64,000 nucleotides of DNA from Acholoe squamosa (lineage: Eukaryota; Annelida; Polychaeta; Phyllodocida; Polynoidae): NCBI GenBank assembly GCA_949317995.1, contig OX439041.1, forward strand, positions 15,903,501-15,967,500. The letters are read 5' to 3'. The position numbers and the translations under genes were made by a program. Below are positions 10,791-23,068 of this stretch, one piece after another. Position 1 is the first letter of the stretch; the number at the start of each line of letters is the position of its first letter. The notes beneath the pieces are model-generated. The model did not search any database, had not been told where the DNA came from, and saw only the letters and a list, made by a program, of their open reading frames with translations.

Positions 10791-12285
10791 TCTGTCCATG
10801 TAGGGTCAGGGAAGGATACTTTCATATACACTCCATATAAGACACACAATTATGTACAACCTGTTCTTACAAGGTACTCACAATGTAGGACTATGAACAT
10901 TACTTAAAATCTAGAATTTCTGTTTTAATTTAAGCTATTGATAATGCCCATAGGTTAAAGGAATAAACATGCCCCCATCATAGTAAAGCTAACTAGCTGC
11001 AGTTAAATGACCCCAGCATACTGGGTCATACTACCCATGTGAGTAACATGTTTATCTAATTAATGAGTGGCAGATGGTCCTTGGGGAAGGGGTGAAGTTT
11101 CAACTATCCCTCTGCTGGCACTGAACCTCATAAGGGCAAAGACACACACACACAATGCATTTGTAAACTAGCACTGAGATGATGAAAAGGGCCATATAAT
11201 AGATATTGTAAGACTAACAGGCTTGCTGACAGGATCATAAGAGCAAAGAGTTTTAGGTTTTCTAAACCTAATAGCTCTACACACATTCATTTATCCATTC
11301 ACAGCTTTGTACATTCTTAGAAAACATAAAATGTGTTTTGTAGTCAATTTGACTTTTAGTTAAGGAAGGACATAAAGTGTATCTCAGATGTGAACATTGT
11401 GGTGTCTGATGGTTTGTCACTAATAGACACAGAGGGAGTTCTGTCAATGTTGGGTTCAGACACACCAGATATACCTAGGTTGGCCCCGTGAGGTTGTATC
11501 CATGTAATATTCACACACATAATTTTATATAGGTCACCTTTGTGAGGTCTCCCCAAATGACAGTTATAAAGTTGATCTTACTTTAGTTGTATCCTTGTAT
11601 ACGGAAACCCTGGTTACTATGGTAACTAGGTCATCTCTGCTGTAGTGTGATGTTTATCTGACTAATGATTGCCAGATGTTCTCTGGGAGGGGAAGCCCTC
11701 ACTCTATCTTATAAGGAGAAACACTCCATCTCAGTTAGACACACATATTTCTGTACATAATTCTACACAAAGCTCTATAGACAATATTTTAGGGATGATG
11801 TGCAATTATCTTTCATCTGACCATGGGAACATCATATAGATGGTATATGGGTTAGTGTCAGGAAAAAAGTGTTCAAATGCCAGAAAACCATGGTTTTGGC
11901 CTTTATGCAGCCATAGAAAAAAATATACCTATGCTATCTATTTATATCAGTTTGGGTGGATGTTAGTTGAAATTTTTTGATACGGTCAGTTGAGTGTAGA
12001 AATTTGAAGTGTCTGTGACAATAGCTCTTAGGTCAGAATAAATCTATCAATAATAGTGATATATTGTCCCTAATACATACCACATAAAAAAGCTTGTAAG
12101 GGGTTGAAATTGGTATCAAGATTTTAGCTGTCAGTCCAACAGTCCCTGATTTGTGGTTCAGAATGGGTGCTACCATGTCCAGTTGACAAGTTTCCCACCA
12201 AAATTTATGCATGTTTCAATGAAATAGCAGGAAAAACTGTGAAGACAGATGAAGACAATGTCTTCAGCCTTCACCATCTTTGGGT
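10791..12285. other. Noncoding stretch
   Basis: AT-rich, without a supported gene. It holds scattered ACCTCATAAGG/GTGAGGT words related to those at 9.3 kb. The short ORFs show no recognisable domains. Confidence 0.55.
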
Positions 12286-12815
12286 GCACTGCAAAAATCA
12301 AGTTTAATCTATAGAGTGTCAAGTTTTATCTATTATGCAATGTTCTGTTTGGAATTCCAAGCCAATTCCAATGCCTCAGGATACCCAATTGTGGGGGAAA
12401 GAAAGTGGATAGGTTATTTAAACATGCTTGCTACCATGTCCAGTAGTTTCCCTCCAAAATGCATGTTTCATCAAAAACAGCTGGAAAACTGTTGATTAGA
12501 GATGAGGACATGAAATAGGTGAAAGTCATTAAGAAAAGTGGCCCCAAATATGATACAGGCTTTGGCCATCCATATAGAGTGCTTTTTTGCAGGGTTTTTT
12601 TGGACGCACTGCAAAAATCAAGTTTTATCTATTATGCAATGTTCTGTGTGGAATTCCAAGCCATTTTCATTGCCTGAGGATATCCAATAGTGGTGGAAAG
12701 AAAGTGGATTGGTTATTTTTAAGCATGGTTGCTTCCATGTCCGGTAGGCCAGGTTCCCTCCAAAATGCATGTTTCATCAAGAACAGTGGGAAAACTGTTG
12801 ATTAGAGATGATGAC
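12286..12815 (+). repeat. Tandem duplication, about 220-bp unit, 320-bp offset
   Basis: The segment starting GCACTGCAAAAATCAAG at 12286 recurs at 12606. Both copies run through GCAATGTTCTGT, GGAATTCCAAGCCA, AAGAAAGTGGAT and CAAAATGCATGTTTCATCAA to CTGTTGATTAGAGATGA. They differ by scattered substitutions. The two ORFs spanning them are parallel shadows of the duplication with no independent coding evidence. Confidence 0.88.
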
Positions 12816-13270
12816 ATCAAACCATAAAGAACAGTTTCAACATAGAAACACAAAACAAAGTACTAAGTGTACATTGTCCTTGTCACTGACAAAGTTTTAG
12901 GTGTTCCCTTGTTTTCTCATTCTCCTCGACACACACAGAATATGGTGTATGTCATACTGGCCATGTGACAACTGCACCTCTTAGACTTGCAGGCTTGTGA
13001 GCATCTTATCAATTTCAGAACATCCTCTGGGGCAAGAACAACACCTTCAGGAACTGTCTTGGGCAACAAGGAATTTGATGAGTCATTTCTAACACTGATC
13101 AGAATTTAATTGATTGAAACTCACTGAATTTCCTTGGCATGTTTCCATGCAGCTTCATGAAAATGAGCTCTACCAACATTTATCCTATAGGGCTCATTTG
13201 TTGAGAGCAGGCATTTTAATTTCTGTGACCCATAGAGGATTCATAATAGATGTGGCATTTTGACATTGAT

Positions 13271-13905
13271 TCAGACCAATACAAACTGAGATACCTGTTG
13301 GAAGACATCATCCAGGGAAGCATTTCTAATTCCAATTGTGCTGAGGAAGTGCTTGCTGGACATCAGTAGCTTTATAACTTTGTACTTTCCCATACCTACA
13401 GTATCATATACAATAATGCCACTGGGCTGCAAGCAAAATAGGTATGATGGAAATATGTGATTGCCCTGTACACTGGTTCTGATATCAATCACCACCAATT
13501 CTTCAATTGGTGACATCAAAGGGGAAAATAAAGAACAAACACATCAGTGTCATCTGCAACAATACGCAAGCTAGGACCTCTAACTGGCACTACTTACTGG
13601 ATAATGATTGTGTCTGTGTTACTTTCCTTTGATTTACAACACCTGAATTTTAGTTCAACAGGGACAGATTCAATTCCTCTTAGAACTAGCCTACAAGACA
13701 TATCATCTTTGTGAGCTATAAGGTCTTGTACAATCAGGTTTACAACTTCTTGTTCCTTATAGTCACTGCTACTTTTGGTGGTGGAATTGTAGTGGGTGTA
13801 AAGTCTACACACAACTGGAGCCTTTTCCCTCCCACTTCTAGCAGCTTCCTCTACACTGTCATCCTTATCATATCTATCAAAAATAGGGTAAAAGTTCACT
13901 GGCAT
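13271..13905 (-). pseudogene. Decayed gene of a dispersed invertebrate family with a DTDVFVL core
   Basis: Minus-strand reading gives PIFDRYDKDDSVEEAAR, then VVNLIVQDLIAHK, then a KESNTDTIIIQ stretch, a stop (TAA) at about 13594, and in the same frame RIVADDTDVFVLYFPL. After a frameshift it gives IDIRTSVQGNHIFPS and then VGMGKYKVIKLLMSS (13271-13519). This order (FDRYDR, EADTR-like, DDTDVFVLL, a GIGK-like motif, KVLK) matches a family I recall as common and multicopy in marine invertebrate genomes, possibly PIN/XPG-nuclease-related. That identification is from memory. At least one stop and one frameshift make it a pseudogene. Sequence upstream to about 14.24 kb may be its degraded N-terminus. 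Confidence 0.5.
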
Positions 13906-14359
13906 AGTGTTACAGCATTAGCTCTAGCTTAGAAAAGTTTATCAAATATGCTGCAGGTTCAGTTGATGACATGACAATGTGCCGCTGTTGAACCGACTCT
14001 AACCCTCGGACCATATGAAGCCAAAGCACCAATTCTAACATTCTAGATACCAAGTGATGATTTGGTATGCAATGGCTTCTACTTTGTTCAGTGTAATAAG
14101 AAAAACAAGGTGGAGAATAGTTAATAGAAATGGGTTGCATCCATCTCAAAGCCAAAAAAACTAGGGAAATGTCCACAATCAAAACATAAGCCCAAGCTCC
14201 AATGGGTGACATGGGGCAGCAACATGAGAGATGACACATGTATTCCTTTGTTCTTTTTGTTTAAATGTGTTTACATGTGTCGCTGAGAACAATGGATTTT
14301 GGCGTGCCTCCTGTAACGCTGCCGCTCCATACCACATAGTGGAGCCCTGGTTATAGTCA

Positions 14360-15340
14360 AAAATGGTATCACACAATAGATCAGGTCTTGTTCTATGCAG
14401 GTTAATTACCCGGGGTTAATTACCAGACTATACTTTCAATATCTCTTTGGCTGTTCATGTTTCACTTTCAGTATCTTAACATTTATGTGTTGATTATCTA
14501 ATTTTTAGAAAAGGAAAACAAAGACACAGTTAACCTTTTGGTGCCCAGAACTATTTGACAATTTTCATAGGTATATCACTGTTTGAAGTACCATAATACT
14601 ATTCCTATCTTCTTTTTTGATATTGGCCTCTTATCACATTCCTGAATGCCTTTAATTTAGTTCTGATGAGATATCAGGTCTGGCCTCTGGTCCAGTTTGG
14701 TTGCCATAGCAACTAGACATTCTATTTTGTTATTATTTGGCAGTATTTGCATCAATCTGTTGAATATCTTCATATTGCTAAACACAGCAAAGTTTGTTCC
14801 TACTGCCATGGAAATTGATTGTTTTGGTAGCAAATCATAAAAGTTTTTTTCTGGATATGAAAGATGTCTATCAATGAATAACATAGAACACAGGATAAAT
14901 TCTTATTCTTTTGTGATATAACCAAGGATAGTAGTTTGGTACCATGCCAGGCTCTTGCTCTCTGGGAGACTAATACTCTAATGGGCCAGATATCTAACAA
15001 CCAAATTTCATGTTTTGACTCACTGTTCTGAGAATAATAAAGATAGAGCAATATGGATGGTCTCATTGGAATTGCGAGGTGATGGCCGTTCTAGAGAGGG
15101 TATAACCTTACAGATTGGACAAGTAGAAGTGTCTAGATGATATCTCCTTTCAATATACATATAAATACATGTATTTAAAGCCAAAAACCCCGCTTTAAAG
15201 CACGTTTGGGCACCTAGGGGTTAAGAGATGATGGTCTGTTTTCAGACAAATGTGCTAAACAGATATTGAAAGTATAGTCTGGTAGTTAACCCGGGGTAAT
15301 TAACCTGTATAGAATGAGACTCGATGTACTGTGTATAACA
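14360..15340. mobile_element. Non-autonomous DNA transposon with long inverted ends
   Basis: The left end (about 14360-14455) contains TTCTATGCAGGTTAATTACC, then GGTTAATTACCAGACTATAC and TTTCAATATCTCT. The right end (about 15250-15340), reversed, contains TTCTATACAGGTTAATTACC, GGGTTAACTACCAGACTAT and TTTCAATATCTGT. Similarity extends further inward (AACCTTTTGGTGCCC at about 14532 against GGGCACCTAGGGGTT at about 15209), so the arms may reach 150 bp or more. The interior holds no transposase. The outer limits and target duplication are uncertain. Confidence 0.78.
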
Positions 15341-16375
15341 GAAGGGGTAACTATATAGTTTCATCTACAGAAATATTATTTGACTCTGTGTTAATCAGAG
15401 TGAGTTATTATCTGTGACATTCTGTACTAGGTTGTAGTTAAGGGAGTGTTCATTTTTTAACAACAGGGGGGAGTTGGTGAGTTTGGGGGGTGGCATAGAA
15501 TATTTGGACCCCTCCTGAGGGGGTGGCAAAAAATATTTTAATCCTTCTTGAGGGGGTGGCGTAAAATTTTTAGACCCTTTTCTAACCTTTTTAGACCTTT
15601 GTCGCGACTTGCTGCTAAAACCTGCATTTGATAAAGTGGTGGGTACAACTTCTCAAGGTATTACTTATTACACTATATATATAAAAATTCCTCCTGGTTA
15701 GAAATGTGCAATATATGACTGCTTCAGCCTACAGTACCCTTGGGGTACCACATGAAGCAAAATTGTCAGGCTGTGAAGCAATAAGAAAGAGCCAGCTAAC
15801 TCGACCTGGTGTACAGGAGTTTCAGCAAAAAATGTATTCATAACTTAGAAATGTTTACAAACCTGACTGGTTTACTATTTAGTTTTTACTTTAATTCAGA
15901 GTTTTGTAAAACATTTTATAGCCTCAAAAATGAGCAGTCAAGCTGTAATTTCCGCCATCTTGGACCACGATTCAAAGAAATTGGCGCTCATTCTGAATTC
16001 ATTTAGTTAGTAAACTGTACAATTGTATATCTGGTTTCCCCTTACAATTCCCTTTAATTTGATATCTCATATGTAAAGATCTGGTGAGTATTTCCAGAGT
16101 AATTTACTTAAAACAAACCACTGAGAGAATCTGCTGGGAGAGTGCTAAGTTGTTTGATGTTGCTATGAAACACATCGTTGCTAAGTTAAGCACTGCTAAG
16201 ATAAGCGCTTCTACTGTAAGACACCAGGGGCTCTGGTGGTCAGTAGGCAGAATTTGTCTATTGGTCATTGCCCCCAATGGGGACAAAAATGTATTGATAA
16301 ATGTATTTATGATCATGGTGTAATAAAACCTTTGGCTCAGGTAGAGTATGTGCCCTTCACACCATCCAGTCATAT
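15341..16375. other. Noncoding stretch with a dispersed repeat at about 15690-15815
   Basis: No gene is seen. The segment at about 15690-15815 (TGCTTCAGCC, CCCTTGGGGTACC, GAAGCAAAATTGTCAGGCTG) recurs in reverse orientation at about 44045-44195. That makes it a dispersed repeat rather than unique sequence. Confidence 0.6.
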
Positions 16376-16692
16376 TGTAAAACCCCACTTATAAGCCAAA
16401 CCCACATATAAGCAGCACCCCCTCCCCCAGGTAGCAAGGATACATTGGGCCAAGGTCTGCTTATATTGGGCCAAGCATGGACAAGCATTGCATGATGCTC
16501 CATTGCTGATTGGGCCAGCTTTGAGAGAATGCTATAAGCCACACAATGGGTCCAAAATGGTCTTCATTCCTTACGGTAGTCTATATGTGTAAAACTCCTC
16601 ATATAAGCCACATCCTGAGTTCAGGACGACTATAAGGCACAGAAGGCATCCGAAATGGTCTATAAGCTGCAATTTATACATGGGGGTTTACA
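16376..16692. mobile_element. MITE with TGTAAAACCCC/TATAAGCC termini
   Basis: The left end is TGTAAAACCCCACTTATAAG. The right end, reversed, is TGTAAACCCCCATGTATAAA. Internal copies of the same words (TGTAAAACTCCTCATATAAG near 16588; TATAAGCC repeats) suggest internal duplication. Its 317 bp contain no ORF. The superfamily was not determined. Confidence 0.62.
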
Positions 16693-17694
16693 GCACTTGC
16701 AGTCTCCTCATTTCTTTTTCAGTTATTCCAAGACCTTCCATGGTCAGTCATGTGATTTGTCCAAATTCAATAAGATTCATCATTGATATTATTGGGGGTG
16801 AAAAAATTTCATCTGAGGGTTTCAGTTATCCTGAAAATGCACGAGGCGGAACCAGTTTGGTTTTGGATATTAAAAGATTTCTGAGGGAATATGCCCCCAG
16901 CCCCCTCTAATTCTTATTATCTATTGCACTAACAATAAAGAAAAAAATGGCCCATGTGAAATTGCCAAGACACAGTCTACTTTGGCCTGTGTTGAGAAAA
17001 AGATTAGGCAGCACTGGATATGAATCAAATCTTTATTGGGGTTGTGGCCAAGGGGGACGAGGCCAAACCATCTCGAATCATCTGCTTTTGCAAGCTGATG
17101 CCCATTTGTTCCTTTAGATAGACAACACTTTGAAGACTGACTGAAGACCCTCCCTAACTCTCACTACCACAATGGTCTGACAATAGGGATATTGTTTGGG
17201 ATTTGATACATTTTATCAGGTTATAACAAAATGAGTGGGGGTAAGGTTAGATATAAATTACATCTTTTTAATTTTCTCAGCAGTGGATATATCTACTACC
17301 AGAGATCACCTTTCTTATCCAGAGGTATTTTCTAGAGAATTTTGTCCAAAAATGATGTACAAGGCACATCTAGCATATAAGGTACTGAATTGAGAGAAAT
17401 GCTATGAGGCACAGCTGGGACTTGATTTTTGAAGGTCTCGTACTGTTTTATAGTAAAGGGACTCAGCCTATAAGATGCCCAGACTTTGGGCTGATTCTAC
17501 AAGGTAAAGGGGCCCTCATATTTATGTAAAAGACTTGCCTTACACATGGGAAATGTCAGTAGGTAGAGGGAAAATATAGGGGTATCTAGGCATTCTTGGA
17601 AAAATCTGCTGCTGGTGTTCTTGAGTATCAAATGCTAAAGTGGTGTGTGACTTGAACTAGCTACTGACAGAATATTGGTTTCGAGTAGTGGAAG
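16693..17694. other. Noncoding stretch
   Basis: Unique-looking AT-rich DNA without recognisable coding or repeat structure. Confidence 0.5.
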
Positions 17695-18290
17695 CCCCCC
17701 TGTTGTGCTTCACTTCAACCATGTGACACGTATTGTCCACATCATATCTTTTCACATTTTGTCCACAAAGGCCCAGTGCAAGGTGTCCATAAAAAATGTA
17801 CCGACCACAAACTATTTTTACAGAGTGTCCATAAAATAATATTTGTCCATAACTAATCATGGTATCCACAAAATACACCCTGTCCACAATCTATATCACA
17901 AAAGTTTCACAAACCATGGTTTGTCCACATACCTTTGTCACAATATGTCCAAAAACACTATTAGTCCACAAGATTTTACCACAGAGCATTCACAAAAACC
18001 ACACTGTCCAAATTCAAGTTAAGAAAGGTGTCCACAAATTACAAACTGTCCACAATGTATCAACCCAAATTACCACAAAGTATCCACAAAACATACTTTG
18101 TCCACAGTGCATGGTAACAAAGTTTCCACAAAATACATTTTTTTCCACCAGATATATTAACAAAGTGTCCACAAATTACATTTTGTTCACAAGGTACAAT
18201 TTATCTATATGGACATTGTGATAGTTTATGTGAAGAATATGTGCTCTGTGGATATCTGGTAGCACATTCTGTGGTCTTGTGTGGCTAAGG
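17695..18290 (+). repeat. TGTCCACA-rich dispersed repeat, copy 1
   Basis: A degenerate array of TGTCCACAA words at roughly 25-40 bp spacing. Its left edge (TTGTGCTTCACTTCAACCAT, then TATTGTCCAC) matches the reversed right edge of the copy at 52165. Its right edge (ATATGGACATTGTGATAG, then GTGCTCTGTGGATAT) matches 50414-50480. The family therefore has defined ends and an internally repetitive body. The right edge overlaps the start of the 3.2-kb tandem unit. Confidence 0.78.
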
Positions 18291-21200
18291 AGGTATTTTT
18301 AACATTACACTCTAGAAGCAAATCTGGTATGCAGACAACCAGGCCTTGCCATGAAGAAAATGCTGTGTGTTAACTGAAGAATTTGATAGAAAATCCTAAT
18401 AACAAATGCAAATGATGCCAGCATCTTTGGGGATTTTATGTAAAATGTGATTTTTGAAAAAGGCTACAAGAAAAAGCAAATGATGGATCTGAATGGGTGT
18501 AGCTCTAGGCAAGGTCAAAATGAACTAATCAAATATCTTAAACAAAGAGATCAGGTATACTAAGGTTACAGCTTTGGGTATTACTGGCATGGGGGATATT
18601 ACTGGCACCCTAGCATTGTGCAACTGATTTAGCAATATGCAAATGAGCTTTTAGATATTTTTTTACTTCAAGACCATTCTTTAGACCTCTCTCTCCCAGC
18701 CTATGTGCAGAAAAGTGAGAAAATCAGGTTTGTAGGTTATGATATTTCCCATTGACTTTGCAGTTACTGATTCACCAACCAGCAGAAATGGCTTTTGCTA
18801 AGTTTGTGCTCAACTTGATGCCAATGTTTACTCCATTCAAAGTGAACCTCAGAACAACCTTAGGGATATTTCCCATACCTATGAATGTCATTTGCCTCCC
18901 ACAACATTCAATTTAAAATTAATGTCAAAAAATGGTGGATTTGATAGGGGTGCCAGTAATAACACCAGATCTGCTCAGTCATTGGTATTAATGACACCCT
19001 ATTATTCTGCTGTGTAGTTGAAATTGTTTCAAGGTACGTACTGCATGTTTTCTCTCCATTCATCACTGGACTGTACATGTTTCGTAGATAAAAAGGTTCC
19101 TTTTATACATTCTTGTTTTATTCTGGAGATATAGGGTACTTAAGGAATAAGACATGTAGAAGAGTTTTGAGTTCAAAAATAGTTATTGGTCAATCTGCCC
19201 TTCCCTGCATTATTAAATCATATCTTCATGGCTACCAAAATAATTGCACAGCAGACCTATTGGAGGAGCTGTGCATCCATTGGACTGCCATGCCTATATA
19301 ACCCATCTCCAACCACATCTCTAATCACTATAATTGGATTTCAAAAAGTGCAAGTTTCACATTATATGGACATGATTTTATTAGTACAACAGCACTTTCC
19401 TGAATCCTAAGATATGCATAAACATGTAAAAGCAAGTTGTAGCCATTAGTAGTGACCTGCATTAAATCACTTCTGAGGCAGCTTCTGCTGCCCCCCTACT
19501 ACTCCCATGAACTCAAGTCTTATTTCTGTTATTCCCCTCATGCTATGGTGATTAATTTTGCTTAGAAACAGGCATTCCTTTAATCTATCTGCATGGCATG
19601 GCTAAATCCACGGGCTTAGGTCCTATATCAACTTATTGCAGCAGGACTAAAGGTGAAACCATATAATTGTGAAGAGTGATGTTCCTTGGGCACACAGTTA
19701 GAAAGGGGGGGGGGAGGTCACTTATCTATCCAAGGTGGAGGTAGGGAGAGAGTGGACAGCAACAAAGAGCATTTCTGGGGTCTGCAGTTTCTTGTGCCTA
19801 GCCGTTGTGTAATGGTCAACCCTAGGTTAGCAATAACTTGAATACTTTAAGAATACTTGACTATTTTATACATCATGTTTACATACAACTAGAGAGAGAG
19901 AAAGTGAAACAGAATACGGTGTATAATTAAGATGTCCAAAAATAAGTGGACAAGTGGTGTGTCGTGTCTTATATTGAAAATGAAAGAAAGTACTTACATC
20001 ACCTGTTATATTCATGTTCATACATCATGTTTACATAAAACAAAAGAGAGAGAAAGCGAAAGAGCATACAGTTCATAAGGAAAGAGTTTGGGTCACAGTC
20101 TAGAAACACCCCCCTAACATCCAGATGTAATGAAGGAAATGTGACAGTCTTTTGACATCAACGGGTGATCTCATGATTGAGATTACGGGCATTATATATA
20201 TGCAGGCTGATTAATGTAACTCAAAAGCTGCTATAATTAATCATTGTCCTAAAAGTATGTATCTCATGAAATCCGTTGTAGGAAGATGAATTTTGATCTT
20301 GGCAGTTTCCAGAATATTCAACAACTACTAATACCTTTGGATGGCATTAGCGACTGTTTTTAAAAATATTTGGACTACCTTTATCTCAATCTTGATATAA
20401 AAATAGATTGGCAGATCTTCTTTATGGTATTATGACACAGGTGCCTCATAAAATGGAATTACAATGGCTAAGGTTAGAAGTGCCATTGATTTATTGCCCA
20501 CCTATATCAGTTAAACCTGCCCATTGCACTGTGACTAGCATTAAACCAAGCACATAAGGTGAACTTCCTGGCTATTTCTATGGGGCTAGACACTTACCTG
20601 TTCAGCCATGTAAATTTCAGGGGAAAATGGGCGAAAACAGACGAAAATTACACTTTTTGAATGACAACCCAGCTTTGAACAGCTCTGTAGACCTTAATAA
20701 TTGGAGTATCAACAAAAGAAAAATTCTAAAATTCCTCCAAAATTAATCTGAACTCACCAGAAGTAACACATACAACAAATTTCTATCCTGTAACCATGTT
20801 CATAGCAAAAGAAGCTAAAAAGAACTTTTTTGTTCCATTCACATTCCATAGATAACAAAATGTTACAGGGTGGAAGGAAATTGATAAAGGCACTAATTAT
20901 GCTTCCCACCATGACATAATATGTGCAGTAGGCTAGGGGCTGATAGGGCCCACCATGCACTCCCCCGCACATCCCAACGTGACAGGTATTTTTTCAATCC
21001 TAAGGGTCCCCTGAACAAGATTCAAGATGTTAACATTGATTATCTTGAGATGCACTACCGGTATTTGCTCATTATCCATGTGCGGGTTCATACCACTTCT
21101 GGATCAATTTTGCTACCATGTTATTCAAGGGGTATGCTCAATCCCTAAGCTCTAAGACTATTTTACATTGTCTAGATCCTGAAGCTATTGGTCCCATTAG

Positions 21201-21425
21201 AAAGAAGACATAATAAGCTTTACATTAAGCCCTAATACATGTTTTTAAGTTCAGATTTGAGTGTACCAGATGGTCGGGAAGACGGAAGATTGAAATCACA
21301 AAGTTCCTTTTTTAACTGAAAATTTTAAATGCACTCCAGATACATGTAAAAAACTTGCTCTTATCCTCACCTAACCACAATATCTAATATGATTTATGTA
21401 GGCCAAACCTATATGAGTAATATGA
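18212..21425 (+). repeat. 3,214-bp tandem duplication, unit 1
   Basis: Sequence from GACATTGTGATAGTTTATG at 18212 recurs at 21426. Unit 1 preserves the uninterrupted site where copy B inserted in unit 2: ATTAGTAGTGACCTGC at about 19447. A shared GACATT is found at the start of unit 1, at the internal junction and at the far end (36945-36950), so there is 6-bp microhomology at the breakpoints. About 1% substitutions and a 15-bp indel separate the units. No coding evidence is present. Confidence 0.95.
18575..19003. mobile_element. MITE-like inverted repeat with TACTGGCACCC motifs (in both units)
   Basis: Left: GGGTATTACTGGCA and GATATTACTGGCACCC. Right: GGGGTGCCAGTAATAACACC and a terminal ATTAATGACACCCT. 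These give paired, imperfect inverted ends around about 430 bp without ORFs. The same element is found at about 21789-22217 because it lies within the tandem unit. Confidence 0.5.
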
Positions 21426-22664
21426 GACATTGTGATAGTTTATGTGAAGAATATGTGCTCTGTGGATATCTGGTAGCACATTCTGTGGTCTTGTGTGGCT
21501 AAGGGGGTATTTTTTAACATTACACTCTAGAAGCAAATCTGGTATGCAGACAACCAGGCCTTGCCATGAAGAAAATGCTGTGTGTTAACTGAAGAATTTG
21601 ATAGAAAATCCTAATAACAAATGCAAATGATGCCAGCATCTTTGGGGATTTTATGTAAAATGTGATTTTTGAAAAAGGCTACAAGAAAAAGCAAATGATG
21701 GATCTGAATGGGTGTAGCTCTAGGCAAGGTCAAAATGGACTAATCAAATATCTTAAACAAAGAGATCAGGTATATTAAGGTTACAGCTATGGGTATTACT
21801 GGCATAGGGGATATTACTGGCACCCTAGCATTGTGCAACTGATTTAGCAATATGCAAATGAGCTTTTAGATATTTTTTTACTTCAAGACCATTCTTTAGA
21901 CCTCTCTCTCCCAGCCTATGTGCAGAAAAGTGAGAAAATCAGGTTTGTAGGTCATGATATTTCCCATTGACTTTGCAGTTACTGATTCACCAACCAGCAG
22001 AAATGGCTTTTGCTAAGTTTGTGCTCAACTTGATGCCTATGTTTACTCCATTCAAATTGAACCTCAGAACAACCTTAGGGATATTTCCCATACCTATGAA
22101 TGTCATTTGCCTCCCACAACATTCAATTTAAAATTAATGTCAAAAAATGGTGGATTTGATAGGGGTGCCAGTAATAACACCAGATCTGCTCAGTCATTGG
22201 TATTAATGACACCCTATTATTCTGCTGTGTAGTTGATATTGTTTCAGGGTACGTACTGCATGTTTTCTCTCCATTCATCACTGGACTGTACATGTTTCGT
22301 AGATAACAAAGGTTCCTTTTATACATTCTTGTTTTATTCTGGAGATATAGGGTACTTAAGGAATAAGACATGTAGAAGAGTTTTAAGTTCAAAAATAGTT
22401 ATTGGTCAATCTGCACTTCCCTGCATTATTAAATCATATCTTCATGGCTACCAAAATAATTGCACAGCAGACCTATTGGAGGAGCTGTGCATCCATTGGA
22501 CTGCCATGCCTATATAACCCATCTCCAACCACATCTCTAATCACTATAATTGGATTTCAAAAAGTGCAAGTTTCACATTATATGGACATGATTTTATTAG
22601 TACAACAGCACTTTCCTGAATCCTAAGATATGCATAAACATGTAAAAGAAAGTTGTAGCCATTA

Positions 22665-22668
22665 GTAG
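22665..22668. other. Target-site duplication GTAG (left)
   Basis: GTAG directly before the 5' LTR is repeated at 34983-34986 directly after the 3' LTR. The empty site in unit 1 has a single copy (ATTAGTAGTGACC). This fixes both ends of copy B to the base. Confidence 0.93.
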
Positions 22669-23043
22669 TGTAGAGGTACGCATTGTCTAACAATAGAGTT
22701 GGGTACCGTCTGACGTGGCGGGTGAGTCGAGTCGTTGGATGTTCCTCAGGTTCCGGATAGGTGGCAGCACCGATCCGGGTCTGTGGGGACATCTGACGAC
22801 GAACACCTTGGTCCTTATATAAAGCCCAGGGCTCAGTCGCTACGTCAGAGGCCCTTCTGGCCTCCGCACCATGTAGACCATTATCCATCAACATTAGCTG
22901 CCTCTTCTATACCATCCGGCAGCCGTGAGTGTACACTTAGAAATAAAACTAACCGTTGGCATACACTTGGAATACTGTCTTACTCTTTCTTTCCGAATCG
23001 TAAGACCCGAACCCCCAGGTCCGTAAGGCCACAAACACTTACA
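22669..23043 (+). repeat. 5' LTR of copy B
   Basis: 375 bp, starting TGTAGAGGTACGC and ending CACTTACA (TG...CA ends). It contains TATATAAA at 22816-22823, the conserved CAGGGCTCAGTCGC block just downstream, and AATAAA at 22942-22947. A TGACGTGG word near 22705 resembles the CRE-like sites upstream of ORF3. Confidence 0.96.
22816..22823 (+). promoter_or_regulatory. LTR TATA box (copy B)
   Basis: TATATAAA is placed as in copy A, with the shared block starting three bases downstream. It probably directs the genomic transcript. The equivalent in the 3' LTR is at about 34754. Confidence 0.7.
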
Positions 23044-23044
23044 C

Positions 23045-23058
23045 TGGTGCCGTGACCA
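23045..23058 (+). other. Candidate primer-binding site
   Basis: TGGTGCCGTGACCA begins one base after the LTR. TGG at this place pairs with the CCA end of a tRNA, and the rest should pair with its acceptor stem. The tRNA species was not identified. Confidence 0.65.
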
Positions 23059-23068
23059 GTTAATTCTG

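Noticed and set aside
13594-13605. A GTAAGT splice donor at the end of the 103-codon minus-strand ORF
   Set aside because: The same frame continues directly after the TAA into RIVADDTDVFVL, so a nonsense mutation in a decayed gene explains it better than an intron.
17695-18220. Regular TGTCCACA words resembling binding-site iterons of an origin
   Set aside because: Spacing is irregular, and the array has dispersed copies with shared edges elsewhere, so it is a mobile or satellite family.
19113-19410. Conserved short ORFs (62-94 codons) present in both tandem units
   Set aside because: Their conservation is explained by the 1% divergence of the whole duplicated unit; there is no coding bias or recognisable domain.
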